DNA of 5,246 bases from Anaerolineae bacterium (lineage in GTDB: Bacteria > Chloroflexota > Anaerolineae > Anaerolineales > Villigracilaceae): the NCBI GenBank assembly GCA_003484265.1, contig DNDO01000245.1, positions 378-5,623 of the forward strand. The letters run 5' to 3'. The notes under the pieces were generated by a model. That model saw nothing but the letters and a program-made list of their open reading frames with translations, did no database searches and had not been told where the DNA came from. Positions 1 to 5,246 of this stretch are shown piece after piece (position 1 is the stretch's first letter; each line of letters opens with the position of its first letter). A program made the position numbers and the translations under genes.

Positions 1-905
1 GCGGTGACCATGGTGGCGGCGTGAATCAGTGCGCTGACAGGCGTCGGACCTTCCATCGCATCGGGAAGCCAGACGTGCAACGGCCACTGCGCTGATTTGC
101 CAACCGTTCCAATGAAAAGCAAAAGGGCGATGAACCCAGCAGCAGACATTCCAAACCACGCAGGTGTTTCCGCCAGCATATGCAGAGTTTTTTCAGTGAA
201 GATCTCGCGGAATGAGAGTGTTCCAGTTGCGCTATAGAGGAATGAGATTCCCAACAGCATGAACACGTCACCGATACGTGTGGTCATGAAAGCCTTGACC
301 GCCGCATTTTTTGCAGATTGCTTACCGTACCAGAAGCCGATGAGCAGGTACGAACACAAACCCATGATCTCCCAGCCCACGAACATGGTAAGCAGGTTAT
401 CAGAAACGACCAGCACGTACATGCCGAAAGCGAATAATCCGAGGAAAGCAAAGAAACGTGAGTACATTGGCTCGACCGATGGCACAACATGCTTATGTCC
501 GTGTACCTCAATTGTCGCGCCGTGCGGCGGCAGACCTTTCTGGTCGTGATCGCCATCGGGTTGGCCAAAGTTATGATAACCAACGCTGTAAAGAAAGATC
601 ATAAAGATCGTGATGGATACAAAGAACAAAACAATGGCGCCCAATGGATCGATCAACACGCCGATCCTAAACCATGTGTCCCCAGTGGGAAGCCAATTCA
701 CAGAAGACGTAAAAGGATGCTCACCAAAATGGTCCACCTCAAGTGCGCGGATGAAAACGACCATGCTCCCCAAAAAGGAGAGAATTGCCCCGCCCACACC
801 CACCGTGTGACTCAATGCCTTGCTTTTGTTCGTGAACAGCACGATCAAAAAGAACGCCAGCGCGGGCGGCAGTGGGATCAACCAGATCAATGTTTCAGTC
901 GTCAT
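1..905 (-). CDS. nuoL: NADH-quinone oxidoreductase subunit L, N-terminal part (cut by window edge)
   Basis: This is the distal antiporter-like proton-pumping subunit of complex I in the cytoplasmic membrane. Only the first 301 complete codons are present; the rest lies beyond base 1, and the family usually has over 600 residues. The signature blocks are clear: GWEIMGLCSYLLIGFW (residues 177-192), with E179 matching the conserved TM5 glutamate; GTVGKSAQWPLHVWLPDAMEG (266-286 region), with the channel lysine K270; and SALIHAATMVTA with H295. Between the SVGY motif (107-110) and YSRFFA (148-153) sits a hydrophilic insertion of about 30 residues carrying six histidines, which the E. coli protein lacks. 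The ATG at 905 is chosen because AGGGA (910-914) lies 4 bases upstream and is fused to the nuoK stop codon TAG; only 7 bases separate the two genes. The reading frame stays open to the edge. The identification is secure; the relatives MrpA and NuoM are less likely given the SVGY and YSRFFA context and the position after nuoK. Confidence 0.96.
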   Translation of the reverse strand, partial: MTTETLIWLIPLPPALAFFLIVLFTNKSKALSHTVGVGGAILSFLGSMVVFIRALEVDHFGEHPFTSSVNWLPTGDTWFRIGVLIDPLGAIVLFFVSITIFMIFLYSVGYHNFGQPDGDHDQKGLPPHGATIEVHGHKHVVPSVEPMYSRFFAFLGLFAFGMYVLVVSDNLLTMFVGWEIMGLCSYLLIGFWYGKQSAKNAAVKAFMTTRIGDVFMLLGISFLYSATGTLSFREIFTEKTLHMLAETPAWFGMSAAGFIALLLFIGTVGKSAQWPLHVWLPDAMEGPTPVSALIHAATMVT

Positions 906-912
906 ATATTCC

Positions 913-1221
913 CTACCACTTCATTAAATCGATATCGTCTGCGATCACCGTATTTCGGCGGCGATAGACAGAAATAACCAAGGCGAGACCAACAGCCACC
1001 TCCGCCGCAGCAACAGCAAAGACAATAATTGCAAACACCTGCCCCGCCATATTAAGGACGTTTCCATAACGCCAGAATGCGGCGAGGTTGATATTCACCG
1101 CGTTCAGCATCAACTCGATACCCAACAAAATGGCAATGGCATTACGTCGTGAAAGCACACCGAACAAACCGATGCTGAAAAGCGCCGCGGCAAAAATGAG
1201 AAACCAGGAAAGCGGGATCAT
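913..1221 (-). CDS. nuoK: NADH-quinone oxidoreductase subunit K
   Basis: This is a small membrane-arm subunit of complex I, homologous to mitochondrial ND4L and part of the proton path next to NuoJ and NuoN. The product has 102 residues, the normal length for the family, with three hydrophobic segments at roughly 3-22, 29-50 and 60-85. Both membrane glutamates that mark NuoK are present: E36 in GIELMLNAVNINL and E74 in AAAEVAVGLAL. The start is well supported by a perfect AGGAGG at 1229-1234, 7 bases before the ATG. The first AG of that site is the end of the nuoJ stop codon TAG, so termination of nuoJ and initiation of nuoK are likely coupled. The C-terminus (VIADDIDLMKW) is a short hydrophilic tail. 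Downstream, nuoL begins 7 bases after the stop. I see nothing unusual in the protein itself. Confidence 0.97.
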   Translation of the reverse strand: MIPLSWFLIFAAALFSIGLFGVLSRRNAIAILLGIELMLNAVNINLAAFWRYGNVLNMAGQVFAIIVFAVAAAEVAVGLALVISVYRRRNTVIADDIDLMKW

Positions 1222-1228
1222 TTATAAG

Positions 1229-1234
1229 CCTCCT
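1229..1234 (-). promoter_or_regulatory. nuoK ribosome binding site fused to the nuoJ stop codon
   Basis: A perfect AGGAGG sits 7 bases before the nuoK ATG. Its first two bases are the last two of the nuoJ TAG. Ribosomes ending on nuoJ are thus placed on the nuoK initiation site, which favours coupled, equal production of two subunits that pack together. Confidence 0.8.
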
Positions 1235-1751
1235 ATTTTCCAGAACGGGGATTGAACGCGACGTAGACCGCGCCCACCAACGCCGCCACCAAAAGGACGG
1301 ATGCCACTTCGAACGGCAGGACATATCCCGTGGGGGATATAAGTTCATTGCCCAACTCAGCCACCGCGTCAAAACCTGACGGGAAGGCTGATGCCGTCTT
1401 CGACATGCCTTCCCAACCCTGGAGCAGAAAATACAAACCAGCAAAAGTGGAAACTGACAACAACGCGCCGAACCACCAGTTCTTATTCACCTGCGGACCC
1501 TGGTCGCGAATGTCCTTGCGGGTCAACATCACCGCAAAGATGAATAGGATGGCGATCGCGCCGATGTACACGACAACTTGAACAACAGCCAGAAAATTCG
1601 CGTTCAACAAGGCAAACGTCACAGCTACACCGAACAACGTGGATATAAGCCACAACGCGGCATGGACAAGGTTGCCCGACGTAACGACCATAAAGCCGGA
1701 GCCGAGCGTAAAAAGTGCCACTATAAGAAAAACGATTTGATCAGGAGTCAT
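1233..1751 (-). CDS. nuoJ: NADH-quinone oxidoreductase subunit J
   Basis: This is a membrane-arm subunit of complex I, homologous to mitochondrial ND6. It has 172 residues and five predicted membrane segments. The family hallmark is in the third segment: VVQVVVYIGAIAILFIFAVML (residues 57-76 region), with Y62 and G64 at the helix break involved in coupling. A second conserved block, PFEVASVLLVAALVGAV (146-162), forms the last membrane segment. A longer frame begins at 1787, but its extra 12 residues (MKRHIIKWSGTN) are hydrophilic, unlike the family N-terminus, and would overlap the nuoH end. The ATG at 1751 gives the usual MTPDQIVFLIVALFTL start and leaves a 16-base gap after nuoH containing GGAG, so it is preferred. 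nuoI, which separates nuoH from nuoJ in the classical operon, is absent here. Confidence 0.95.
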   Translation of the reverse strand: MTPDQIVFLIVALFTLGSGFMVVTSGNLVHAALWLISTLFGVAVTFALLNANFLAVVQVVVYIGAIAILFIFAVMLTRKDIRDQGPQVNKNWWFGALLSVSTFAGLYFLLQGWEGMSKTASAFPSGFDAVAELGNELISPTGYVLPFEVASVLLVAALVGAVYVAFNPRSGK

Positions 1752-1767
1752 ATTTGTTCCGCTCCAT

Positions 1768-2970
1768 TTAATGATGTGTCGTTTCAACAGCCGGCTTCGG
1801 TCCTTCTACCTTTTCGCGTTCCCTGCGGCTGTATGAACGGGCGAGTTCCAGAGCACCCCAGGCGAGAGCGATATTTGACAGGAACATGCTAGAGACATAG
1901 ACCCAGGGTGGGGTCTCAGCGAGAAGCGCATTTAATAACGCTGTCACCATCAAAAGGACGAAAGCCATCGGCGTCAGGAACTTCCAATTGAAGGAGAGCA
2001 TGTGGTCGATGCGAATGCGGAGGACTGTGTAGCGCACCCACATGATGAGCCAGTATCCGATAAATGCCTTGAACAACAGGATTGCAACTGCCAAAATGGG
2101 ATTAACTTGTTCCAAACCGAAAAAACGATACCCGCCGAAAAACAGGATCGCCCAAAAACCGCCGAAGGTGAAAGCATGTAGAAGTTCACCCGCATAGAAC
2201 ATACCGAATTTCATGCCTGAGTATTCGATGTTGTAACCAGCCACCAATTCAGATTCGGCTTCACCCATGTCAAAGGGAGCGCGTCCAAGTTCAGCAATCG
2301 CTGCAATGAAAAAGATCAATGCCGCCAAGGGCGCAAGGAACACAAACCAGGTATCCTGCGCATCGACGATCTTCACGATCCCCATCGATTTGGCAAAAAT
2401 AGTGGGGATCAATAATACAGCCAGCATCGGGATCTCAAACGAAAGCATCACCGCTACTTCACGAAATGCCCCGATCAGGGAATATTTGTTATTTGATGAC
2501 CAACCCGCCATGATGATGGACAGGGTGCTGATCGCGCCAGCCGCAACGATATATAACGCGCCGATATTCAGGTCGGTATCTGCCCCAAGAATCTGGGGAG
2601 CCAGCGGTACCACTGCCCACAAGATCAGCACAGACATCATCGAAAGGATCGGCGCCAGGTTATACACAACCTTGTCCGCGCCGCTGGGAGTAATGTCTTC
2701 TTTAATAAGGAGTTTGATGATATCCGCAAACGGCTGGATCAAACCAAACGGTCCCACGCGGTTCGGTCCGATACGCGATTGAAAGCGGGAAACAACTTTG
2801 CGCTCCACCCATACCAGCACGATATCCAGCACCATCAATATGACGATCAGAAGCAGTACGCCAAGAAACGCTACCAGTATCTGTGTTGCAAGCTCAGGCA
2901 TACCCCAGCCTGTGAAGATATCCATGAGCCAGTCTGCGGCTGCTTTTAGAGGATCATTCCAAAAACCCAT
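1768..2970 (-). CDS. nuoH: NADH-quinone oxidoreductase subunit H, long form
   Basis: This is the membrane subunit that forms the quinone-binding chamber with NuoB and NuoD and links electron transfer to the proton channels (ND1 homologue). Hallmarks in order are ERKVVSRFQSRIGPNRVGPFG (56-76 region), QPFADIIKLLIKED (79-92), FREVAVMLSFEIP (169-181), ELGRAPFDMGEAESELVAGYN (227-247 region) with IEYSGMKFG following, and WVRYTVLRIRIDHMLSFNWK (311-330). The product has 400 residues, against about 325 in E. coli. The extra length is an N-terminal stretch before residue 30 and a C-terminal part with a probable ninth membrane segment (356-378) and a charged tail ending ETTHH. Three usually conserved positions differ: G236 where DLPEAE or DQPEAE normally has proline, L317 where the W-R-x-x-x-P-R motif has proline, and H323 in place of the glutamine of RYDQ. 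The start is supported by AGGAGA at 2976-2981, 5 bases upstream. A strong hairpin precedes that site. Confidence 0.96.
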   Translation of the reverse strand: MGFWNDPLKAAADWLMDIFTGWGMPELATQILVAFLGVLLLIVILMVLDIVLVWVERKVVSRFQSRIGPNRVGPFGLIQPFADIIKLLIKEDITPSGADKVVYNLAPILSMMSVLILWAVVPLAPQILGADTDLNIGALYIVAAGAISTLSIIMAGWSSNNKYSLIGAFREVAVMLSFEIPMLAVLLIPTIFAKSMGIVKIVDAQDTWFVFLAPLAALIFFIAAIAELGRAPFDMGEAESELVAGYNIEYSGMKFGMFYAGELLHAFTFGGFWAILFFGGYRFFGLEQVNPILAVAILLFKAFIGYWLIMWVRYTVLRIRIDHMLSFNWKFLTPMAFVLLMVTALLNALLAETPPWVYVSSMFLSNIALAWGALELARSYSRREREKVEGPKPAVETTHH

Positions 2971-2991
2971 GTGTCTCTCCTGTTACACAAA

Positions 2992-3026
2992 GAGAAGGCT
3001 GACGGATGCATCCGATCAGCCTTCTC
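2992..3026 (-). terminator. Intercistronic hairpin between nuoA and nuoH (attenuator or mRNA-stabilising candidate)
   Basis: The arms GAGAAGGCTGA (2992-3002) and TCAGCCTTCTC (3016-3026) are perfect 11-base complements. Inside them CGGA and TCCG add 4 more pairs around a TGCA loop, with a single bulged base at 3015. On the transcribed strand the stem is followed at once by TTTGTGT, a short and imperfect U-tract, then by the nuoH ribosome binding site. It starts 16 bases after the nuoA stop. The shape fits a weak intrinsic terminator or attenuator that would lower nuoH-L relative to nuoA, or a processing/stability element within the operon. The sequence cannot decide between these. Confidence 0.6.
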
Positions 3027-3042
3027 CAGAATTTCATGCTAT

Positions 3043-3396
3043 TTACGCCCACTCCAACATCCCCTTGCGCCATGTGTACACCAGCCCCGCAATGAGGATT
3101 AGGATGAAAATGATACCCTCAACCACGGCAAACAAACCAAGTGAGCCAAGTTTTACCGCCCACGGAAAAAGGAACACGGTCTCAACGTCGAAGATCAGGA
3201 AAACCAGGGCAAAAATATAATATTGCGCCTTGAATTGCACCCAGCTATCGCCGACCGTTTCAACGCCGCATTCATATGTCGTATCTTTTACCGGATTAGG
3301 CTTCTTGGGACTCAATATCCACGCTGTGACAATCGCACCCACCGGGACAATAACCCCAACGAGAAAAAATAAACCGATGATTATCCACGCGCTCAT
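3043..3396 (-). CDS. nuoA: NADH-quinone oxidoreductase subunit A
   Basis: This is a membrane subunit of complex I, homologous to mitochondrial ND3, located at the junction with the peripheral arm. It has 117 residues, close to the family norm, with three membrane segments at about 4-27, 58-80 and 86-108. The loop motif YECGVE (41-46) contains C43, equivalent to the loop cysteine of ND3. The block YYIFALVFLIFDVETVFLFPWA (59-80 region) carries the conserved acidic pair D70 and E72. The ATG at 3396 has GGAG (3402-3405) 5 bases upstream. nuoA is the first gene of the nuo group here. It is followed not by nuoB but by a 72-base spacer with a hairpin and then nuoH. Its likely promoter lies about 55 bases upstream. 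The identification is secure. Confidence 0.96.
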   Translation of the reverse strand: MSAWIIIGLFFLVGVIVPVGAIVTAWILSPKKPNPVKDTTYECGVETVGDSWVQFKAQYYIFALVFLIFDVETVFLFPWAVKLGSLGLFAVVEGIIFILILIAGLVYTWRKGMLEWA

Positions 3397-3451
3397 ACAA
3401 TCTCCATGAAATGTGTCTTGTTGATGCCGATTTGTGGCTTAAACGCTCGAA

Positions 3452-3460
3452 ATTGTACCA
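3452..3460 (-). promoter_or_regulatory. Probable extended -10 promoter for nuoA and the nuo operon
   Basis: On the minus strand the spacer 3397-3524 contains TGGTACAAT, which is an extended -10 element (TG-N-TACAAT) with one mismatch to TATAAT. No good -35 hexamer is seen 16-18 bases upstream, as is common for extended -10 promoters. Transcription would begin near 3445, giving a leader of about 48 bases before the nuoA ATG. The rest of this 128-base spacer holds no gene and no convincing terminator for the preceding lipoprotein gene, so some read-through from upstream is possible. Confidence 0.5.
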
Positions 3461-3524
3461 TAAAGAACAATCGCCCCATACTGAACGCATGTACATTTTT
3501 AGGGTGATATTTGTCACTCATTTA

Positions 3525-4283
3525 TTATCGGCGTTTGTACCTGCTAAAAATAAAACGGACGATATCTTCAAAGAATGGAAAGCCGATGACTGCCCCTACC
3601 ACCGAACCTACGCCGCCAAACGTCCTCACAGTATTTGCAGGGAGACCGAATAGGTTCACCGCCTCGATCTCGACAATTTGGGCGGATATCGTTTTCTGGC
3701 TTTCTTCGCCGCTGACTTTATCCATAAAGCGCAAATAAAACCAGATCGTCCCTCGGTATAGACCCGATTCAGCGGGTCGGACGCTCCAAAGGAACGTGAC
3801 CGACTGCCCTTGTGATAACGTCTGGCTAAAAACTTCGGACGGTGAGACTTCCACACCCGCAATATCGAATTTTGCTTCAGCGATCACGTGATGCGTTTCA
3901 TATAGATTCGGTATCTCAACCACTTCCCCGGTCACAACATTGCCTTCAAATATAGCTGTTGGTACGACATTTCCCAGGTCATCCACCTCAAGAGTTAATC
4001 GGACGAGATCTGAATCTCCTGCGCGCATCTGTGGAGGATACTCAATTGACAGATACCGTCGTTCGAGGATGGCAGGAGGCGCGATCATTGGCGACGGTTC
4101 CGGCTCACCTTCGGACGGAAACTCTTCGACTTCATCCGGTAAGAGTTGTTGGGTCATAGCCGGTTCTTCGGCTATGTCACTTGGCGCGGCAGCCCCTCCA
4201 CAAGCAGCTATCGCCAAGAGCAATACCACCCACGCCGCGAGAAAACGAAAAAAGTTTCGGGTAAAAATAGGCGTGTTGTTCAT
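3525..4283 (-). CDS. Putative membrane-anchored lipoprotein of unknown function
   Basis: I do not recognise a named family. The 252-residue product begins with a basic N-region, a hydrophobic core (14-27) and the lipobox-like IAAC, which puts the acylated cysteine at C28. An acidic, proline-rich linker follows (about 35-70). Residues 75-208 look rich in beta strands (LVRLTLEVDD, VTFLWSVRP, YRGTIWFYLRF), consistent with one or two extracytoplasmic beta-sandwich domains. The C-terminus has a glycine-rich hydrophobic stretch, FGGVGSVVGAVIGFPFF (222-238), and a basic end, SRYKRR, so a second membrane contact is possible. The start at 4283 is chosen over an in-frame ATG at 4292. The chosen ATG overlaps the stop of the upstream gene as TAATG and has GGA 9 bases before it, whereas the 4292 ATG has no spaced ribosome site. 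The gene is the last of a three-gene overlapping unit. Export and anchoring are inferred; the function is unknown. Confidence 0.8.
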   Translation of the reverse strand: MNNTPIFTRNFFRFLAAWVVLLLAIAACGGAAAPSDIAEEPAMTQQLLPDEVEEFPSEGEPEPSPMIAPPAILERRYLSIEYPPQMRAGDSDLVRLTLEVDDLGNVVPTAIFEGNVVTGEVVEIPNLYETHHVIAEAKFDIAGVEVSPSEVFSQTLSQGQSVTFLWSVRPAESGLYRGTIWFYLRFMDKVSGEESQKTISAQIVEIEAVNLFGLPANTVRTFGGVGSVVGAVIGFPFFEDIVRFIFSRYKRR

Positions 4284-4456
4284 TAGACACATTCCGGGTG
4301 CGTTAGATGCGAAATGGGAGTCGGCAATTGCAAATCCGAGGGAGCGATGGGTTGAATCCGTGTTTCACGCTCCAACGGTTTATAGCCCCAGATCAATAAC
4401 GAAATGGATGCCGTCAAAATGACCATGCCGAGAACAATTCGTAATCGGCGATTCAT
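4283..4456 (-). CDS. Small single-pass membrane protein, unknown function
   Basis: This is a 57-residue protein. A basic start (MNRRLR) is followed by one hydrophobic segment (about 7-24, VLGMVILTASISLLIWG) and a hydrophilic tail containing ERETRIQPIAPSDLQLPTP (28-46) and a cysteine near the end. By the positive-inside rule the tail should face outward. A longer frame opens at 4522, but the ATG at 4456 is far better supported: GGAGG (4464-4468) lies 7 bases upstream, and the ATG overlaps the TGA of the nucleotidyltransferase gene as ATGA. Its own TAA overlaps the lipoprotein start as TAATG. This double coupling is strong evidence that the gene is real despite its size, and suggests that its product works with the lipoprotein at the membrane. 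No family is recognised. Confidence 0.75.
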   Translation of the reverse strand: MNRRLRIVLGMVILTASISLLIWGYKPLERETRIQPIAPSDLQLPTPISHLTHPECV

Positions 4457-5208
4457 TGTTCCACCTCCTCCACCTCCAAATACCAGCGAACGCGGGTGCC
4501 GACCTTGTCGCGCATCTGCCACGCTAGCGACTTGGGCATTTCATCGAATGCAGTGTTAACCTGCCGAACACGTCCGATGATCACATCCCTCTCGTCGGAT
4601 GTCAGTTCCAGATCATTACTTGATATCAACTCCTCAACACGCGCGAGATTAATGGAAATTGTTTTATATAACCCCCAATCCTGTGAACACAGCGAGACAA
4701 TACGCTCGAGGCTGATCGCGCCCTCCGCCTCGGCACCCATCTCATTATTATGTAGCAGTGAGATAATATCGAGTGCATCCTTTCGATTCAACTCGACAAC
4801 CTGCGCTTTGGATAACAACAGGTCGGCTAAAGGAATCGTGACCGGGTCTATTTCAAGCCGGCCATCGAGGGGAATTTTGTGGCACATCTCAAAGTCTCCG
4901 ACCAGAATATCGACATGGGGAAAACCCGAGTCGTCGTAATGATAGATCTGGCGGCGCATTCCATTCAATATATTAAATTGCTTGTCCGGCGAATACCCCA
5001 TCGTACGAAAAAAAGGCTCGAGTTTTTGACGGTCGTTCCTTGAGACGAGGAAATCAAAGTCCGGCTCATCACGTTTGAAAAATCTTTGGTCGTTCTGGCT
5101 GTGTACGAAAACGGCAAGCCCCCCAAATGCGCGCAATTGAATCTGGTTTTGCCTTGCAGAGTCAATGAGACGATTCATTTCATTGACGAGTTCGGAAACT
5201 GTGTACAT
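4453..5208 (-). CDS. Nucleotidyltransferase-fold protein (AbiEii/MNT-like), substrate unknown
   Basis: The 251-residue product shows the pattern of minimal nucleotidyltransferases. A short N-terminal helix is followed by LRAFGGLAVF with G29-G30, then PDFDFLV with the metal-binding pair D50 and D52, then HVDILVG (98-104) supplying the third acidic residue, D100. All catalytic positions are therefore intact. A helical block, IPLADLLLSKAQVVELNRKD (125-144), resembles the region after the catalytic domain in AbiEii-like and related proteins. The C-terminal third (about 165-245) looks helical, with WQMRDKVGTRVRWYLEVEEV near the end. Family knowledge would allow transfer of a nucleotide to RNA, protein or a small molecule; the sequence does not tell which. 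No partner antitoxin of the AbiEi type is visible, and the following genes encode membrane proteins, so a toxin-antitoxin role is not supported. The ATG at 5208 lies directly downstream of a TATAAT. Confidence 0.8.
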   Translation of the reverse strand: MYTVSELVNEMNRLIDSARQNQIQLRAFGGLAVFVHSQNDQRFFKRDEPDFDFLVSRNDRQKLEPFFRTMGYSPDKQFNILNGMRRQIYHYDDSGFPHVDILVGDFEMCHKIPLDGRLEIDPVTIPLADLLLSKAQVVELNRKDALDIISLLHNNEMGAEAEGAISLERIVSLCSQDWGLYKTISINLARVEELISSNDLELTSDERDVIIGRVRQVNTAFDEMPKSLAWQMRDKVGTRVRWYLEVEEVEQ

Positions 5209-5214
5209 AAAAAA

Positions 5215-5220
5215 ATTATA
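5215..5220 (-). promoter_or_regulatory. Consensus -10 element very close to the nucleotidyltransferase start
   Basis: The minus strand reads GGGTATAATTTTTTTATG into the start codon: a perfect TATAAT followed by six T and then ATG. A transcript starting about 7 bases after the -10 would begin at or next to the A of the ATG, giving a leaderless mRNA. No convincing -35 hexamer is visible within the 26 bases left before the window edge. The purine-rich GGGGGAAGGG just upstream could alternatively act as a distant ribosome site if the true promoter lies outside the window. Confidence 0.5.
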
Positions 5221-5246
5221 CCCTTCCCCCGCCGCAATCGGGACAG

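Noticed and set aside
489..977. Open plus-strand frame of 162 codons
   Set aside because: It lies antisense to nuoL and nuoK, is rich in K, R, Q, H and P with no recognisable domain, and spans the nuoK-nuoL boundary.
1752..1787. Longer nuoJ start at 1787
   Set aside because: The added residues MKRHIIKWSGTN are not family-like and overlap the nuoH end; the ATG at 1751 gives the standard N-terminus.
2267..2782. Open plus-strand frame of 171 codons
   Set aside because: It is a mirror of the nuoH reading frame, has no domain and no ribosome site, and nuoH is unmistakable on the other strand.
3494..3524. Terminator after the lipoprotein gene
   Set aside because: Only a 4-5 base stem (GTGA with TCAC) can be drawn, followed by CCCTAAAAA instead of a U-tract on the transcribed strand; too weak to call.
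4457..4522. Longer start for the small membrane protein at 4522
   Set aside because: The extension is a glycine-rich shadow of the nucleotidyltransferase C-terminus; the ATG at 4456 has the good ribosome site and an ATGA overlap.
4453..5208. Type IV (AbiE-like) toxin-antitoxin locus
   Set aside because: The nucleotidyltransferase fold is there, but no AbiEi-type antitoxin is adjacent within the window and the downstream partners are membrane proteins.

Overview
The window carries one dense block of genes, all on the minus strand. They are best read from high to low coordinates, and the block divides into two parts. Nothing convincing was found on the plus strand. There are no tRNA or rRNA genes, CRISPR arrays or insertion sequences, and no gap between genes exceeds about 130 bases.

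Part 1 (about 5220 to 3525) is a three-gene unit whose reading frames touch each other. A nucleotidyltransferase-fold protein (4453-5208) overlaps a 57-residue single-pass membrane protein (4283-4456) by ATGA. That gene overlaps a lipoprotein-like gene (3525-4283) by TAATG. A consensus TATAAT lies so close to the first ATG that the mRNA may be leaderless. None of the three can be given a function beyond its fold or location.

Part 2 (about 3460 to 1) encodes membrane-arm subunits of respiratory complex I (NDH-1, nuo) in the order nuoA, nuoH, nuoJ, nuoK, nuoL. NuoL is cut by the window edge after 301 codons. A probable extended -10 promoter precedes nuoA. A strong hairpin lies between nuoA and nuoH. 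The H-J, J-K and K-L junctions are tight, with Shine-Dalgarno (SD) sequences fused to the preceding stop codon at J-K and K-L. The peripheral-arm genes nuoB, C, D, E, F, G and I, which lie between nuoA and nuoJ in the classical operon, are absent here. They must be encoded elsewhere if a full complex is made. The five proteins together would form the quinone-site/membrane anchor (A, H, J, K) and the distal antiporter-like pump (L).

Organism: the condensed nuo order, the long NuoH with an extra C-terminal membrane segment, the His-rich insertion in NuoL, moderate GC and the TAATG/ATGA coupled small genes are reminiscent of Chloroflexota, perhaps Anaerolineae. This is recognition from memory, not a computed placement, and my confidence is moderate at best.
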